From the NCBI RefSeq assembly GCF_001651805.1, contig NZ_CP015839.1, positions 1,178,001-1,242,000 on the forward strand: a stretch of 64,000 nt of DNA, given 5' to 3'. Origin of the DNA: Marinobacterium aestuarii (GTDB lineage Bacteria; Pseudomonadota; Gammaproteobacteria; Pseudomonadales; Balneatricaceae). Below are positions 42,102-50,454 of the stretch, in pieces; within the stretch, counting starts at the first letter, position 1; every line of letters begins with the position of its first letter. A program made the translations under genes and the position numbers. A model generated the notes under the pieces. The model saw only the letters and a list, made by a program, of their open reading frames with translations, searched no databases and was not told the origin of the DNA.

Positions 42102-42434
42102 CTTGACTCCCTAGTACCTGCTGACTAGCTGACCAGTCCGTTATTGAGCACGATCAGGATGTAACATAGCACTTGCGTGACTCTTTGAAAATGCAGACTA
42201 TACTTGTTCCAAGATCACCGTACTGTAACAGATATGATACGATCTGAGAGTACGCTGTCGGTGGTCTGGGGCTTGGAGACGCTTGGGGGTAACTCGGGTC
42301 TGGAAATAGGGTCTCAGGCTCATTGGAATGCTGGGTCAGGTGGATGGGTCGCACAGTCGGTCGGATCGGGATCTGATATGAATCCTGGGTCGCGGCAGTC
42401 GATCGAAATGGAAAACTCGCTGGAGAAAAATATA
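42102..42434. other. Intergenic region between pilB and pilA (GGGTC-rich pilA leader)
   Basis: 333 bases between divergent pil genes. No tRNA or IHF-type site was recognised, and no convincing sigma-54 site (TGGCAC-N5-TTGCA) was found. GGGTC occurs at 42296, 42309, 42333, 42346 and 42387; two pairs have 13-base spacing and are 37 bases apart. An open frame runs through the region in phase with pilA from 42204, but the pilin leader sequence sets the real start at 42435. Confidence 0.6.
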
Positions 42435-42950
42435 ATGAACAGATCGATCAAAATGGTGCAAAAGGGTTTTACCCTGATTGAGTTGATGATCGTAATTGCG
42501 ATCATCGGCATCCTGGCGGCGCTGGCAATCCCGGCCTACCAGGACTATGTGGCACGCAGCCAGGCGTCTGAAGCGCTGACGATTACGGATGGGTTGAAAG
42601 TGGCGGCGCAGGAATATTATGCGGACAATGGTGTTTGTCCCCTCAATACAAATAGTACTTCTGCTGGTGATGCTGCTATTGATCTCAATACGGATCTTGA
42701 TGGTAGCTATGTTGCTCAAGTGACTGTTATTGGAGATACCACTTCACCTGCGGTTTGTTTGTTTACAGCAACATATAAAGCTACCGGTGTAGCCAAGAAG
42801 ATCCAAGGGAAAACGCTCACTGTAGCCGGTAATATGGATGCCGGCTCTGAAGTTGATTGGGTGTGTGATCAGTCGATGGGACCTGTTGCTGCTGCAGGGA
42901 TGCTGGTTCAGGATAACCCTGAAGTCGCGCCAAGCGCCTGCAGGCCGTAA
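42435..42950 (+). CDS. pilA: Type IV major pilin PilA
   Basis: A 171-residue type IVa pilin. The leader [11 protein letters not shown] is cut after Gly11, giving mature Phe12 and the essential Glu5 of the mature protein in FTLIEL; the hydrophobic helix with [21 protein letters not shown] follows. A C-terminal cysteine pair (VCDQ and SACRP) probably forms the disulfide loop. GGAGA lies 9 bases before the ATG. Codon use changes after about residue 65, where AT-rich, T-ending codons begin (see findings). A terminator follows. Confidence 0.95.
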   Translation: MNRSIKMVQKGFTLIELMIVIAIIGILAALAIPAYQDYVARSQASEALTITDGLKVAAQEYYADNGVCPLNTNSTSAGDAAIDLNTDLDGSYVAQVTVIGDTTSPAVCLFTATYKATGVAKKIQGKTLTVAGNMDAGSEVDWVCDQSMGPVAAAGMLVQDNPEVAPSACRP

Positions 42951-43270
42951 TAAAGTATTAAGCATATGGGGTTGACCCCATCCCAAGAACCCCGGCATCG
43001 TCCGGGGTTTTTGCTGTACAGCTGTTTCATTTATCAGGTTTGAGGGGGAAGGTATCTACCGCAATAGCGCATACGATTGTGCTGGGGTGGTTTACCTTGC
43101 ATCTGCCCAGTACGGTAATTGCCGCTTCGCTTTTTTATTTGCCAACGATGTTTTTATTTCGATGCTCAAATCGAGTTCTATCTTGATTTTAAGTTCTGAA
43201 TGTATGGCTGCCGATTTGTCCACCAAAGTATAATTTCCTATTTTTCAAATTCAGTTCAGGCTTTGGTGTT
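42951..43270. other. AT-rich intergenic region after pilA
   Basis: 320 bases with more A and T than the surrounding DNA. The first 60 hold the pilA terminator. Further on, TATAAT at 43229-43234 could be a -10 for the next gene, but no -35 stands at the right distance. No RNA gene was recognised; the tRNA-Thr found after pilA in P. aeruginosa is absent here. Confidence 0.6.
42988..43012 (+). terminator. Rho-independent terminator of pilA
   Basis: ACCCCGG and CCGGGGT pair around CATCGT and are followed by TTTT. It lies about 40 bases after the pilA stop. Confidence 0.85.
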
Positions 43271-43615
43271 ATGAAAAGAATAATTCTGCTTGTACTTATA
43301 GCGTTATCCGTGGGCGTAACCCTCTACCTGAACCGGCAGGCCGAACCCGTGCCTGAGAGTGTACGTGTTGCACTGGAAGCGCAGCTGACCGAGGATCCCC
43401 GCTTTCCTGCCCGCCCGGTCTGGTGGCAGGACGGGGCCATACTGGCGGTGGGGATGCTGGCGGACGGCCAGCCCAAAGACAGCGCGGCGGCCGATGTCTG
43501 CAACCTGCTGCAGCAGCAGGGCATTACCGGCACGTCGGTGGAAGTCTATGATCTGGACAAAATCCGCCAGAGCGATAACTGGGATTTGATTGGCAGGGCG
43601 TCTTGCAAGCCGTAG
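43271..43615 (+). CDS. Small secreted or membrane-anchored hypothetical protein
   Basis: 114 residues. The first 20 (MKRIILLVLIALSVGVTLYL) form a signal peptide or single membrane anchor, and the rest is soluble with one Cys pair (Cys83 region and the final CKP). No family recognised. The start is preceded by a weak GGCTTTGG. It stands alone between pilA and nadC, in AT-richer DNA than its own coding part. A compound inverted repeat follows 28 bases after the stop. Confidence 0.6.
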   Translation: MKRIILLVLIALSVGVTLYLNRQAEPVPESVRVALEAQLTEDPRFPARPVWWQDGAILAVGMLADGQPKDSAAADVCNLLQQQGITGTSVEVYDLDKIRQSDNWDLIGRASCKP

Positions 43616-43643
43616 GCACCTGGCGGGGTTGATTTGGCAGCCT

Positions 43644-43736
43644 GTAGGTTGGGTTAGCGCAGCGTAACCCAACGCCCTGCGGCGACTTGCCATCCCCATC
43701 ATGTCGGGTTACGCCCTGCGGGCTAACCCGACCTAC
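43644..43736. repeat. Compound inverted repeat (REP-like element)
   Basis: About 93 bases with near-identical inverted ends: GTAGGTTGGGTTAGC at the left and GCTAACCCGACCTAC at the right. Each half also folds alone: GTTGGGTTA with TAACCCAAC, and GTCGGGTTA with TAACCCGAC. This GGGTTAGCG-type sequence is a known dispersed intergenic repeat in gammaproteobacteria. It lies between a small orphan gene and the end of nadC, so it could also act as a bidirectional transcription block. Confidence 0.75.
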
Positions 43737-43839
43737 GGGCTGAGTTTAAACCTGTTGGTGATGTTGGATCGCTCTGTGGGCGAATAACTGCGCCGCCAAA
43801 TATTGACCGCGGCTTTCCCCTTTATCCTTTCTCTGTTTT

Positions 43840-44679
43840 TTAAACCAGCCGCAGCGACAGGTCCACCGCCTGACAATGCTTGGTCAGGGCGCCGATGGAG
43901 ATGTAATCGACGCCGGTTTCAGCGATGGCGTAGAGGGTATCTTCACTGATGCCGCCTGAGGCTTCCAGCTTGGCTTTGCCTGCAGTGATTTTTACCGCGG
44001 TGCGCATGTCGTCCAGGCTAAAGTTATCCAGCATCACTATATCAGCACCGGCAGCCAGGGCTTCTTCCAGCTGTGCCAGGGTTTCCACTTCCAGCTCAAC
44101 CGGCTTGCCGGGCTCATTGGCGCGCGCAGTGCGGATGGCCGCGTCTATGCCGCCACAGGCCAGAATATGGTTTTCCTTGATCAGGAAAGCGTCGTACAGG
44201 CCTATGCGATGGTTGAAGCAGCCACCGCAGCTGACAGCGTATTTCTGTGCCCTGCGCAGGCCCGGCAGCGTCTTGCGGGTATCCAGCAGGCGCACACCGG
44301 TATCCTTTACAAGATCTGCATAGTGGCGGCTGATGCTGGCCGTGCCGGACAGGGTCTGCAGGAAGTTCAGCGCCGCACGCTCGGCTGTGAGCAGGGAGCG
44401 GGCAGCACCTCTGGCTTCAAACAGCAGTTGGTCGCCCACAACGCTCTGGCCATCGCGCACATGCCAGCTAAGTTGCACGGCGGGATCAACCTGGCGAAAT
44501 ACCTCATTAACCCAGTCGGTACCGCAGACCACGGCATTCTGGCGCGTAATCACGCGGGCGTGTCCGGATTGGGTTGCCGGTATCAGGCGGGCGGTAATGT
44601 CGCCGTCACCGATATCTTCGGCCAGGGCCAGGGCAACGCTTTGAATAATAGTGTCTTTCAGGTCTTGTTGGGTCAGCAT
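43840..44679 (-). CDS. nadC: Nicotinate-nucleotide pyrophosphorylase (quinolinate type) NadC
   Basis: A 279-residue cytoplasmic enzyme that turns quinolinate and PRPP into nicotinate mononucleotide in NAD synthesis. The signatures [39 protein letters not shown] and [12 protein letters not shown] are standard. It is divergent from ampD, with 93 bases between the starts, the same arrangement as in Pseudomonas. Confidence 0.97.
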   Translation of the reverse strand: MLTQQDLKDTIIQSVALALAEDIGDGDITARLIPATQSGHARVITRQNAVVCGTDWVNEVFRQVDPAVQLSWHVRDGQSVVGDQLLFEARGAARSLLTAERAALNFLQTLSGTASISRHYADLVKDTGVRLLDTRKTLPGLRRAQKYAVSCGGCFNHRIGLYDAFLIKENHILACGGIDAAIRTARANEPGKPVELEVETLAQLEEALAAGADIVMLDNFSLDDMRTAVKITAGKAKLEASGGISEDTLYAIAETGVDYISIGALTKHCQAVDLSLRLV

Positions 44680-44772
44680 AGGTGTTTGATCTGCAACAGC
44701 AATGGAAAGGCGAGTGGTGCTAAACTAGGCAGAATTTTAGCCCAATCCGGATGCTGCTAATAGGGGTAATTG

Positions 44773-45357
44773 ATGGCGAATGCGCAGCCGCAGCCTGCAG
44801 GGCTGCTCTCGAACGCACGTTTTGTGGCGAGCCCAAATCATAATGCGCGCCCTGAAGGCAGCGAGGTGTCGCTGCTGGTTATACACAATATCAGCCTGCC
44901 GCCCGGGCAGTTTGGCACAGGCGCTGTTGAGCAGTTTTTCTGTAACCGGCTCGACTGGCAGGCCCACCCTTACTTCCAGAGTATTGAAGGTATGGAGGTG
45001 TCGGCCCATCTGCTGATTGAGCGCAGCGGTGCCCTGATTCAGTTCGTGCCGCTGCATCAGCGCGCCTGGCACGCCGGCCGGTCCTGCTTCGAGGAGCGGG
45101 AAAACTGTAATGATTTCTCCATCGGCATTGAGCTGGAGGGCACCGACGATCAGCCCTACAGCGATGCCCAGTATGCATCTCTGGTGGAGGTAACGCGTCA
45201 GTTGCAGCAAAGGTTCCCGGGCATCACCGACGCCCGCATTGTGGGGCACTCCGATATAGCGCCCGGGCGCAAGACGGATCCTGGGCCTGCGTTTGACTGG
45301 GCCCGGTTTCGCGCCCAGTTGCTGCATGCTCAATCGCAGCAAGGGGTGCGGCGATGA
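44773..45357 (+). CDS. ampD: 1,6-anhydro-N-acetylmuramyl-L-alanine amidase AmpD
   Basis: A 194-residue cytoplasmic zinc amidase that recycles cell-wall muropeptides; its loss raises AmpC beta-lactamase in bacteria with AmpR. His38 in VIHNISLP and the HSDIAPGRKTDPG motif supply the zinc ligands, and IGIELEG carries the catalytic Glu. The ATG at 44773 follows AGGGG by 5 bases; a TTG one codon earlier is possible. It overlaps ampE by four bases. Confidence 0.95.
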   Translation: MANAQPQPAGLLSNARFVASPNHNARPEGSEVSLLVIHNISLPPGQFGTGAVEQFFCNRLDWQAHPYFQSIEGMEVSAHLLIERSGALIQFVPLHQRAWHAGRSCFEERENCNDFSIGIELEGTDDQPYSDAQYASLVEVTRQLQQRFPGITDARIVGHSDIAPGRKTDPGPAFDWARFRAQLLHAQSQQGVRR

Positions 45358-46166
45358 AATTTCTGGCACTGTTGGGCGCGCTACTCTTCAGCCGGCTGTT
45401 GTTCCAGCCGCACAGCCAGCCTTACCAGCCGGCCGCAGGTTCCAGTCGGGACCGGCTGATTGTCTGGCTGTTTCTGTCGCTGTGCCTCGAGGCGCTGCTG
45501 CTGTTGAGTCTGGAGTTCGCCTATGGCCTGCCGGTACTGCTGCTGGAAACAGCGCTACTGAGTTACTGGCTGGGGCGCTCGACCCCTGGCAACCTGTTGC
45601 TGGAATATGCGGATCTCTGGGTCCGTGGGGATTACAGTGCGGCTTCTGCCCATGCAGCGGAGCAAATTCGCTTTCATGGCCATGTTTCGCCTGAGCGGCC
45701 GCAGCGTCTGCATTACCGTATTTGCCAGTGTTACCTGCAGCAGTTGCTGCTGACGCTCTTTGTACCGCTGTTCTGGTTCTGGCTGGCAGGTATTCCCGGC
45801 CTGTTGCTGGCGGTACTGGTACAGCCGCAGCTCGAAACGATCAGGCCTGTCGCATGGGCTTACTGGGTGCAGTGGCTTCCGGTCCGGTTGCTGGGTTTTA
45901 GTTTCTTCGTAGTAGGCAGTGGAAGCGGTGCCTGGTTTGCGCTCTTGCGCCTGTCCCATAGACGCAACGATATTCAATGGCTGTTCCGGGTTGGGCTTGG
46001 TGCCATTGGTGACTATGCGGGCAGTCGCGATCTGGCTGGCAACCTGGCGCAGCGCGGCGCCGAGGAAATGGGCGCGTTACGGCGTCTGGTGGGTCGGGCT
46101 CTGGTGCTTTGGTTGCTGATAATTGCCGCGCTTGCCATGGCAGGGCTCGAAATCAGGCTGTATTGA
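45354..46166 (+). CDS. ampE: Membrane protein AmpE
   Basis: A 270-residue inner-membrane protein related to E. coli AmpE, a family linked to beta-lactamase induction but of unclear function. Four or so hydrophobic helices are visible, with FSRLLFQPHSQPYQPAA-like start and the C-terminal helix WLLIIAALAMAG. Coupled to ampD by a 4-base overlap. The stop codon lies next to a Fur-like site for the following gene. Confidence 0.85.
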   Translation: MKFLALLGALLFSRLLFQPHSQPYQPAAGSSRDRLIVWLFLSLCLEALLLLSLEFAYGLPVLLLETALLSYWLGRSTPGNLLLEYADLWVRGDYSAASAHAAEQIRFHGHVSPERPQRLHYRICQCYLQQLLLTLFVPLFWFWLAGIPGLLLAVLVQPQLETIRPVAWAYWVQWLPVRLLGFSFFVVGSGSGAWFALLRLSHRRNDIQWLFRVGLGAIGDYAGSRDLAGNLAQRGAEEMGALRRLVGRALVLWLLIIAALAMAGLEIRLY

Positions 46167-46184
46167 GAATTGTTTTCATTTATC
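46165..46184. promoter_or_regulatory. Probable Fur box upstream of fbpC
   Basis: GAGAATTGTTTTCATTTATC matches about 12 of the 19 bases of the GATAATGATAATCATTATC consensus. It starts inside the ampE stop codon and lies 100 bases before fbpC, an iron-importer gene, which makes the assignment plausible. Confidence 0.5.
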
Positions 46185-46281
46185 ATTTGCGAGCACAATT
46201 TTGAATGCCCGGTTTTTCGGCGACGTTTGTAATGCCGGCGAGCACCGCGCCTGTTTGAAACCCGAACCAATATGGATTTGC

Positions 46282-47328
46282 ATGAGTCAGTTGCTGGAAG
46301 TCGAATCGGTCAGTTGTGCCTATCAGGACAATGTCGTGGTCAAGGACCTGTCGTTCGAGGTGGCTGCCGGCGAGATCGCCTGTCTGCTGGGCCCCAGTGG
46401 TTGCGGCAAAACGACGGTGTTGCGGGCGCTGGCCGGTTTTAACCGGCTGCGTTCGGGTTGCATCCGGATTGATGGCATGCCCGTTTCTACAGCGGACTTT
46501 GTGCTGGAGCCGGAAAAGCGCCAGATGGGCATGGTATTCCAGGACTACGCACTCTTCCCGCATCTGAATGTACTTGAAAATATCAGTTTTGGGCTGCTAT
46601 CGGCTTCGCGTGGGGAAAAGGCGCGCATCGTCGCCGAAGTACTCGAGCTGGTGCAGCTGCCGGATTTATCGAAGCGCTACCCGCATGAGCTTTCCGGTGG
46701 GCAGCAGCAGCGTGTTGCGCTGGCTCGGGCCTTGGCACCTCGGCCGCAACTGTTGCTGATGGATGAACCTTTCTCGAACCTGGATACCGAGCTGCGCAAG
46801 CAGCTGTCGCTGGAAGTGCGCAATATTCTGAAGCATCAGAATATTGCGGCTATCGTTGTGACCCACGACCAGGAAGAGGCCTTTGCCATCAGTGATCAGC
46901 TGGGCATTCTGGCGGGTGGTGAGCTGCAGCAGTGGGGCCGCGCCGAAAAACTGTATTATGAGCCGGTGAATCCGCTGGTGGCGGGTTTTGTCGGCAAGGG
47001 CAGTCTGTTTGATGGCGTGTGTGAGAGTGCCACCTGTGTGCGCACCGAGCTTGGATTGCTGGAGTTCGCAGAACCCTTCTGCTCACCCGATGGCAGTGCG
47101 GTACAGCTGTTTGTCCGCCCGGCCGACATAAGGCCGGCGTCGGAAGGCACGGTACCGGCAAAGGTGCTGACGCGGGAGTTTTTGGGTGGTATGACCCTGT
47201 ATACACTGGAATTGCCGAACGGGCGCAGGGTTGAGTCCGAGGTGCGTGAAAAAATGGACTTTGAGGTGGGCGAGCAGGTGCATCTGCAGGTTTCGGTACA
47301 CCGCCCGATCGCCTTTTTTGACCTGTGA
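46282..47328 (+). CDS. fbpC: Ferric-iron ABC transporter, ATPase subunit FbpC
   Basis: A 348-residue ATPase that energises import of Fe3+ with FbpB and FbpA. Walker A GPSGCGKT is at residues 37-44, the ABC signature ELSGGQQQR near 138, then Walker B LLLMDEPFSNLD, and a C-terminal TOBE-type domain of about 100 residues. The start at 46282 is chosen because the ATG opens the family domain; an earlier in-frame ATG inside ampE was rejected. Unusually, fbpC is on the opposite strand from fbpAB and converges with it. Confidence 0.9.
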   Translation: MSQLLEVESVSCAYQDNVVVKDLSFEVAAGEIACLLGPSGCGKTTVLRALAGFNRLRSGCIRIDGMPVSTADFVLEPEKRQMGMVFQDYALFPHLNVLENISFGLLSASRGEKARIVAEVLELVQLPDLSKRYPHELSGGQQQRVALARALAPRPQLLLMDEPFSNLDTELRKQLSLEVRNILKHQNIAAIVVTHDQEEAFAISDQLGILAGGELQQWGRAEKLYYEPVNPLVAGFVGKGSLFDGVCESATCVRTELGLLEFAEPFCSPDGSAVQLFVRPADIRPASEGTVPAKVLTREFLGGMTLYTLELPNGRRVESEVREKMDFEVGEQVHLQVSVHRPIAFFDL

Positions 47329-47384
47329 TCGTTGGCCTTTGATCGAGCGCCAGGGCTAATGCGTTAGCTGAGGCTGCTACGAAC

Positions 47385-47411
47385 CACTTTTAACTTTTAA
47401 CTTTTTACTTT
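47385..47411. repeat. Short A/T-rich 7-base tandem repeat
   Basis: CTTTTAA repeated three times with decay (CACTTTTAACTTTTAACTTT and TTACTTT) between the convergent ends of fbpC and fbpB. On the other strand it reads as AAAAGTT units, similar in period to the AAAGGTG array after mraY. Confidence 0.7.
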
Positions 47412-47416
47412 GGGCT

Positions 47417-49108
47417 TTAGGCCTCGCTTTGGCGTCGGCTGGCGGTGATCGAGCGGCTCAGCAGTATCACCGGCAAGACCCCGACCAGCACAATCAGCAG
47501 CGCCGCAAGGGCGCTGCGCTCAAGCATTTCGTCGGACGCAAACTGATAGACAAAGGTTGCCAGCGTATCGTAGTTGAACGGGCGCAGAATCAGTGTTGCC
47601 GGCAGTTCCTTCATGCAATCCACAAACACCACCAGCAATGCGGTCATCAGACCGCCGCGGATCAGCGGCAGGTGTACCTTCAGCAATGTCCCCGAAGCGC
47701 TCTGGCCGAGTGAGCGGGACGCCATGTCCATGGACGGGGTTACCTTGCTGAGCGAGCTGTCCACCGCGCCGTTGGAGACCGCCAGAAAACGCACCACATA
47801 GGCAAAGATAATGGCAAAGGTGGTGCCGCTGAGCAGCAGTCCGGTGGACATATCAAAGGTGCGACGCATGAAATCGTCCACGGCGTTGTCAAACGCCGCC
47901 AGCGGGATAATCACGCCCAGCGCCAGTACGGCGCCCGGCATGGCGTACCCCAGGCTGGAGAAGCGTACGGCGAACAGCAGGGCGCGTCTTTCGCTGTACA
48001 GGCGCTTGGCATAGGCCAGCACTACAGCCAGGGCGATCGACAGCACGGCAGCACTCAGCGAGAGGGTAAAACTGTGGCTGGCATAGCTGAGGAAGTCCTC
48101 TGACCAGAGCTGGTCGAGGTAACTGGAGGCATACCAGCTCAGCAGTGCGAAGGGCACGATAAAGCCGCACAGTACCGGCAGCAGGCAGAAGACGCTGGCG
48201 GCCAGGGCGCCGGCACCCTGCAGGCGGCTGGGCTCCAGGGTACTGAAGCGGTCTGCACTGTGAAAATGGCGCTGCTGGGCCCGCGCCATACGCTCCAGGG
48301 TGATCAGCATAACCACGAACACCAGCATCAGGCTGGCAATCTGGGCCGCACCGCCCAGGTTAGCCATGTTCAGCCAGGTGTCGTAGATGCCGGCGGTCAG
48401 GCTCTTGACGGCAAAATAGTCCACGGTGCCAAAGTCATTGATGGTTTCCATGGCCACCAGGGAGACGCCCACGGCAATCGCCGGACGAGCGATGGGCAGG
48501 GAGACGCGGTAAAAGCTCTGCCAGGCATTGCAGCCCAGCAATCGGCTGGCATCGCGCAGGCTGACGGATTGCTCCAGAAAGGCCGCGCGGGTCAGCAGGT
48601 AGATATAGGGGTAGAGCACCAGGGAGAGCATCAGGATAGCGCCGCCGAGGCTGCGTATTTCCGGGAACCAGTAGTCCCGTGCGCTCTGCCAGCCAAACAG
48701 CGCCCGCAGTGCGCCCTGTACCGGGCCTGCGAATTCGAGCAGGTCCGTATACACATAGGCAATAACGTAGGCGGGCACGGCAAAGGGCAGCAGTAGCGCC
48801 CACTCAAATAAACGCTTGCCGGGGAAACTGTACATGGTAACCAGCCAGGCACTGCCGACGCCTGCGAGAATGGACAGCAGTGCAACCCCGATGATCAGTT
48901 CCAGGGTGGTAATGACGTAGACCGGCAGCACAGTGCTGGCCAGGTGCGCCCAGATGTTTTCGTCCGGGAAGAGCGCCAGATAGAAAACCGCCAGCACCGG
49001 CAGCGCCACCATCAGCGCAATACCCCAGGCCGCCGAGTACCATCCGGCAAGGCGCGGACGTGGCTGGCGTGTGGGGCTGTACGCCAGGGTGGCGGTGGCT
49101 GTCTTCAT
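47417..49108 (-). CDS. fbpB: Ferric-iron ABC transporter, permease FbpB
   Basis: A 563-residue permease made of two fused BPD-type halves with about twelve transmembrane helices. Each half shows an EAA-like loop, LRDASRLLGCNAWQSFYRV in the first and MDMASRSLGQSASGTLLKV in the second. Starts 99 bases after fbpA stops and ends facing fbpC. Confidence 0.92.
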   Translation of the reverse strand: MKTATATLAYSPTRQPRPRLAGWYSAAWGIALMVALPVLAVFYLALFPDENIWAHLASTVLPVYVITTLELIIGVALLSILAGVGSAWLVTMYSFPGKRLFEWALLLPFAVPAYVIAYVYTDLLEFAGPVQGALRALFGWQSARDYWFPEIRSLGGAILMLSLVLYPYIYLLTRAAFLEQSVSLRDASRLLGCNAWQSFYRVSLPIARPAIAVGVSLVAMETINDFGTVDYFAVKSLTAGIYDTWLNMANLGGAAQIASLMLVFVVMLITLERMARAQQRHFHSADRFSTLEPSRLQGAGALAASVFCLLPVLCGFIVPFALLSWYASSYLDQLWSEDFLSYASHSFTLSLSAAVLSIALAVVLAYAKRLYSERRALLFAVRFSSLGYAMPGAVLALGVIIPLAAFDNAVDDFMRRTFDMSTGLLLSGTTFAIIFAYVVRFLAVSNGAVDSSLSKVTPSMDMASRSLGQSASGTLLKVHLPLIRGGLMTALLVVFVDCMKELPATLILRPFNYDTLATFVYQFASDEMLERSALAALLIVLVGVLPVILLSRSITASRRQSEA

Positions 49109-49207
49109 CGATAATCTTCCTGATCCAGGGCCGGGCAGGCTATCGTTTTCGTTTGCTAATGTCGAGCCGGGCCGCCCGTGGGGGCGATCCTGCTCGGCGC
49201 TGCCGGA

Positions 49208-50239
49208 TCAGTTATCAAATCCGACCTTGTCGACCAGGCGGGATGCGACTGCGCGCAGCGGGCCCAGTTTATTCAGGTCGATCTCGTCGGCCTTGAAGTT
49301 GCCCATGTATTCTTCGATCAGGGCCGAGTTGGGCGTGCCAGGGCGTACCGGGAACTCGGAGTTCACATCGGCGTAAATCGTCTGGGCCTTCTTGTCGGCC
49401 AGGAACTCGATCAGCTTGATGGCGTTTTCGCGGTTCGGTGCATACTGGGTAACACCGGCGCCGGAGATATTCATGTGCGCGCCGCGGTCATCCTGGTTCG
49501 GAAACACCAGGTTGACGGACTGAGCCCATTCTTTCTGTTCCGGCTGGTCTTCGTTGGTCAGCATCTTGCCGAAGTAGTAGGAGTTGCCCAGCGCCAGATC
49601 ACAGACGCCTTCCTTCACGGCCTTGACCTGGGAGCGGTCGTTACCCTGGGGCTTGCGTGCCAGGTTGGCCTTGAGGCCTTCAAGCCACTGCTCGGCGTAG
49701 GCTTCGTCGTGGTGTGCAATTACGGAGGCGATCAGGGACAGGTTGTAGGTGTGCTTGCCACTGCGGGTACAGATACGGCCTTTCCATTTCGGGTCAGCCA
49801 GGTCTTCGTAGGTCTTGATTTCACCTTCCTGCACACGATCCTTGGAGGCATAAATGATGCGTGAACGGGCCGTCAGACCAAACCAGCGGCCTTCGGGGTC
49901 ACGGTAGTGCTGCGGGATGCCTGCGTTCAGGGCGTCGCTTTCTACGGCGCTGAGCAGCCCCTTCTCAGTGGCATCGTACAGCGGGCCGACTTCTGCGGTC
50001 AGCAGGATGTCTGCCGGGGAGTTGCGACCTTCATGCTCCAGGCGCTCCAGCAAGCCCTTGCCAGCGGTAACCAGATTGACCTGGATGCCGGTTTCCTTGC
50101 TGAACTCTTCCAGCAGAGGCTGAATCAGGAATGCCTGGCGGTAGGAGTAAATATTGACTTCGTTGGCGGCCTGGGCGATAGACGCCGTGCTGGCCAATGT
50201 CAGCGTAGCGGCGGCAAGGAGTGTGCGGGAGCTTTTCAT
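49208..50239 (-). CDS. fbpA: Periplasmic ferric-iron binding protein FbpA
   Basis: A 343-residue class-C-like binding protein with a signal peptide (MKSSRTLLAAATLTLAS to AQA). The mature protein starts NEVNIYSYRQ, and ALGNSYYFGKM carries the adjacent tyrosines that hold Fe3+ in this family. The start at 50239 gives the signal peptide directly; longer in-frame starts read through the Fur-box region and were rejected. It is first in fbpA-fbpB. Confidence 0.94.
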   Translation of the reverse strand: MKSSRTLLAAATLTLASTASIAQAANEVNIYSYRQAFLIQPLLEEFSKETGIQVNLVTAGKGLLERLEHEGRNSPADILLTAEVGPLYDATEKGLLSAVESDALNAGIPQHYRDPEGRWFGLTARSRIIYASKDRVQEGEIKTYEDLADPKWKGRICTRSGKHTYNLSLIASVIAHHDEAYAEQWLEGLKANLARKPQGNDRSQVKAVKEGVCDLALGNSYYFGKMLTNEDQPEQKEWAQSVNLVFPNQDDRGAHMNISGAGVTQYAPNRENAIKLIEFLADKKAQTIYADVNSEFPVRPGTPNSALIEEYMGNFKADEIDLNKLGPLRAVASRLVDKVGFDN

Positions 50240-50275
50240 GCGGGAACTCACTTTGTCCGGAGAATTTGTGTAAAA

Positions 50276-50294
50276 GATAATGCGAACAATTCTT
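50276..50294. promoter_or_regulatory. Fur box overlapping the fbpA -10
   Basis: GATAATGCGAACAATTCTT matches about 13 of 19 consensus Fur positions and covers the -10 of the fbpA promoter. Confidence 0.6.
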
Positions 50295-50317
50295 AATAAT
50301 ATTCCAGGGCCTGTCAA
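50289..50317 (-). promoter_or_regulatory. Promoter of fbpA
   Basis: On the minus strand: consensus TTGACA (complement of 50312-50317), a 17-base spacer and AAGAAT (complement of 50289-50294). Fur-like sites lie over the -10 and just upstream of the -35, a layout expected for iron-repressed genes. Confidence 0.65.
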
Positions 50318-50323
50318 GGGGGA

Positions 50324-50338
50324 TGAGTATTATTCTCA
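50324..50338. promoter_or_regulatory. Second Fur-like palindrome upstream of the fbpA -35
   Basis: TGAGTATTATTCTCA is almost its own reverse complement and matches 11 of 14 defined bases of the TGATAAT-N-ATTATCA consensus. It sits 7 bases beyond the -35. Confidence 0.55.
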
Positions 50339-50454
50339 CTTGGAGGGGCCGGGTCTAGCCACGCAGCTGTGCCAACAAAAGCCGGGACCAGGAACCGGCG
50401 CGAGCGAAAGTCGGCGCGAGCGCATGCACTGGCATGCCCCTAAGCCGCTGTGTA

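Noticed and set aside
42102-42434. A sigma-54 promoter for pilA
   Set aside because: I searched for a GG-N10-GC core with flanking TGGCAC/TTGCA and saw no convincing match; candidates had 9-base spacing or poor flanks.
42204-42434. An N-terminal extension of PilA from an upstream in-frame start
   Set aside because: The prepilin leader with Gly-Phe cleavage site starts at 42435 with its own ribosome-binding site; an extension would bury the leader.
42951-43270. A tRNA gene between pilA and nadC, as in P. aeruginosa
   Set aside because: No cloverleaf, TTCRA arm or CCA-type end could be found.
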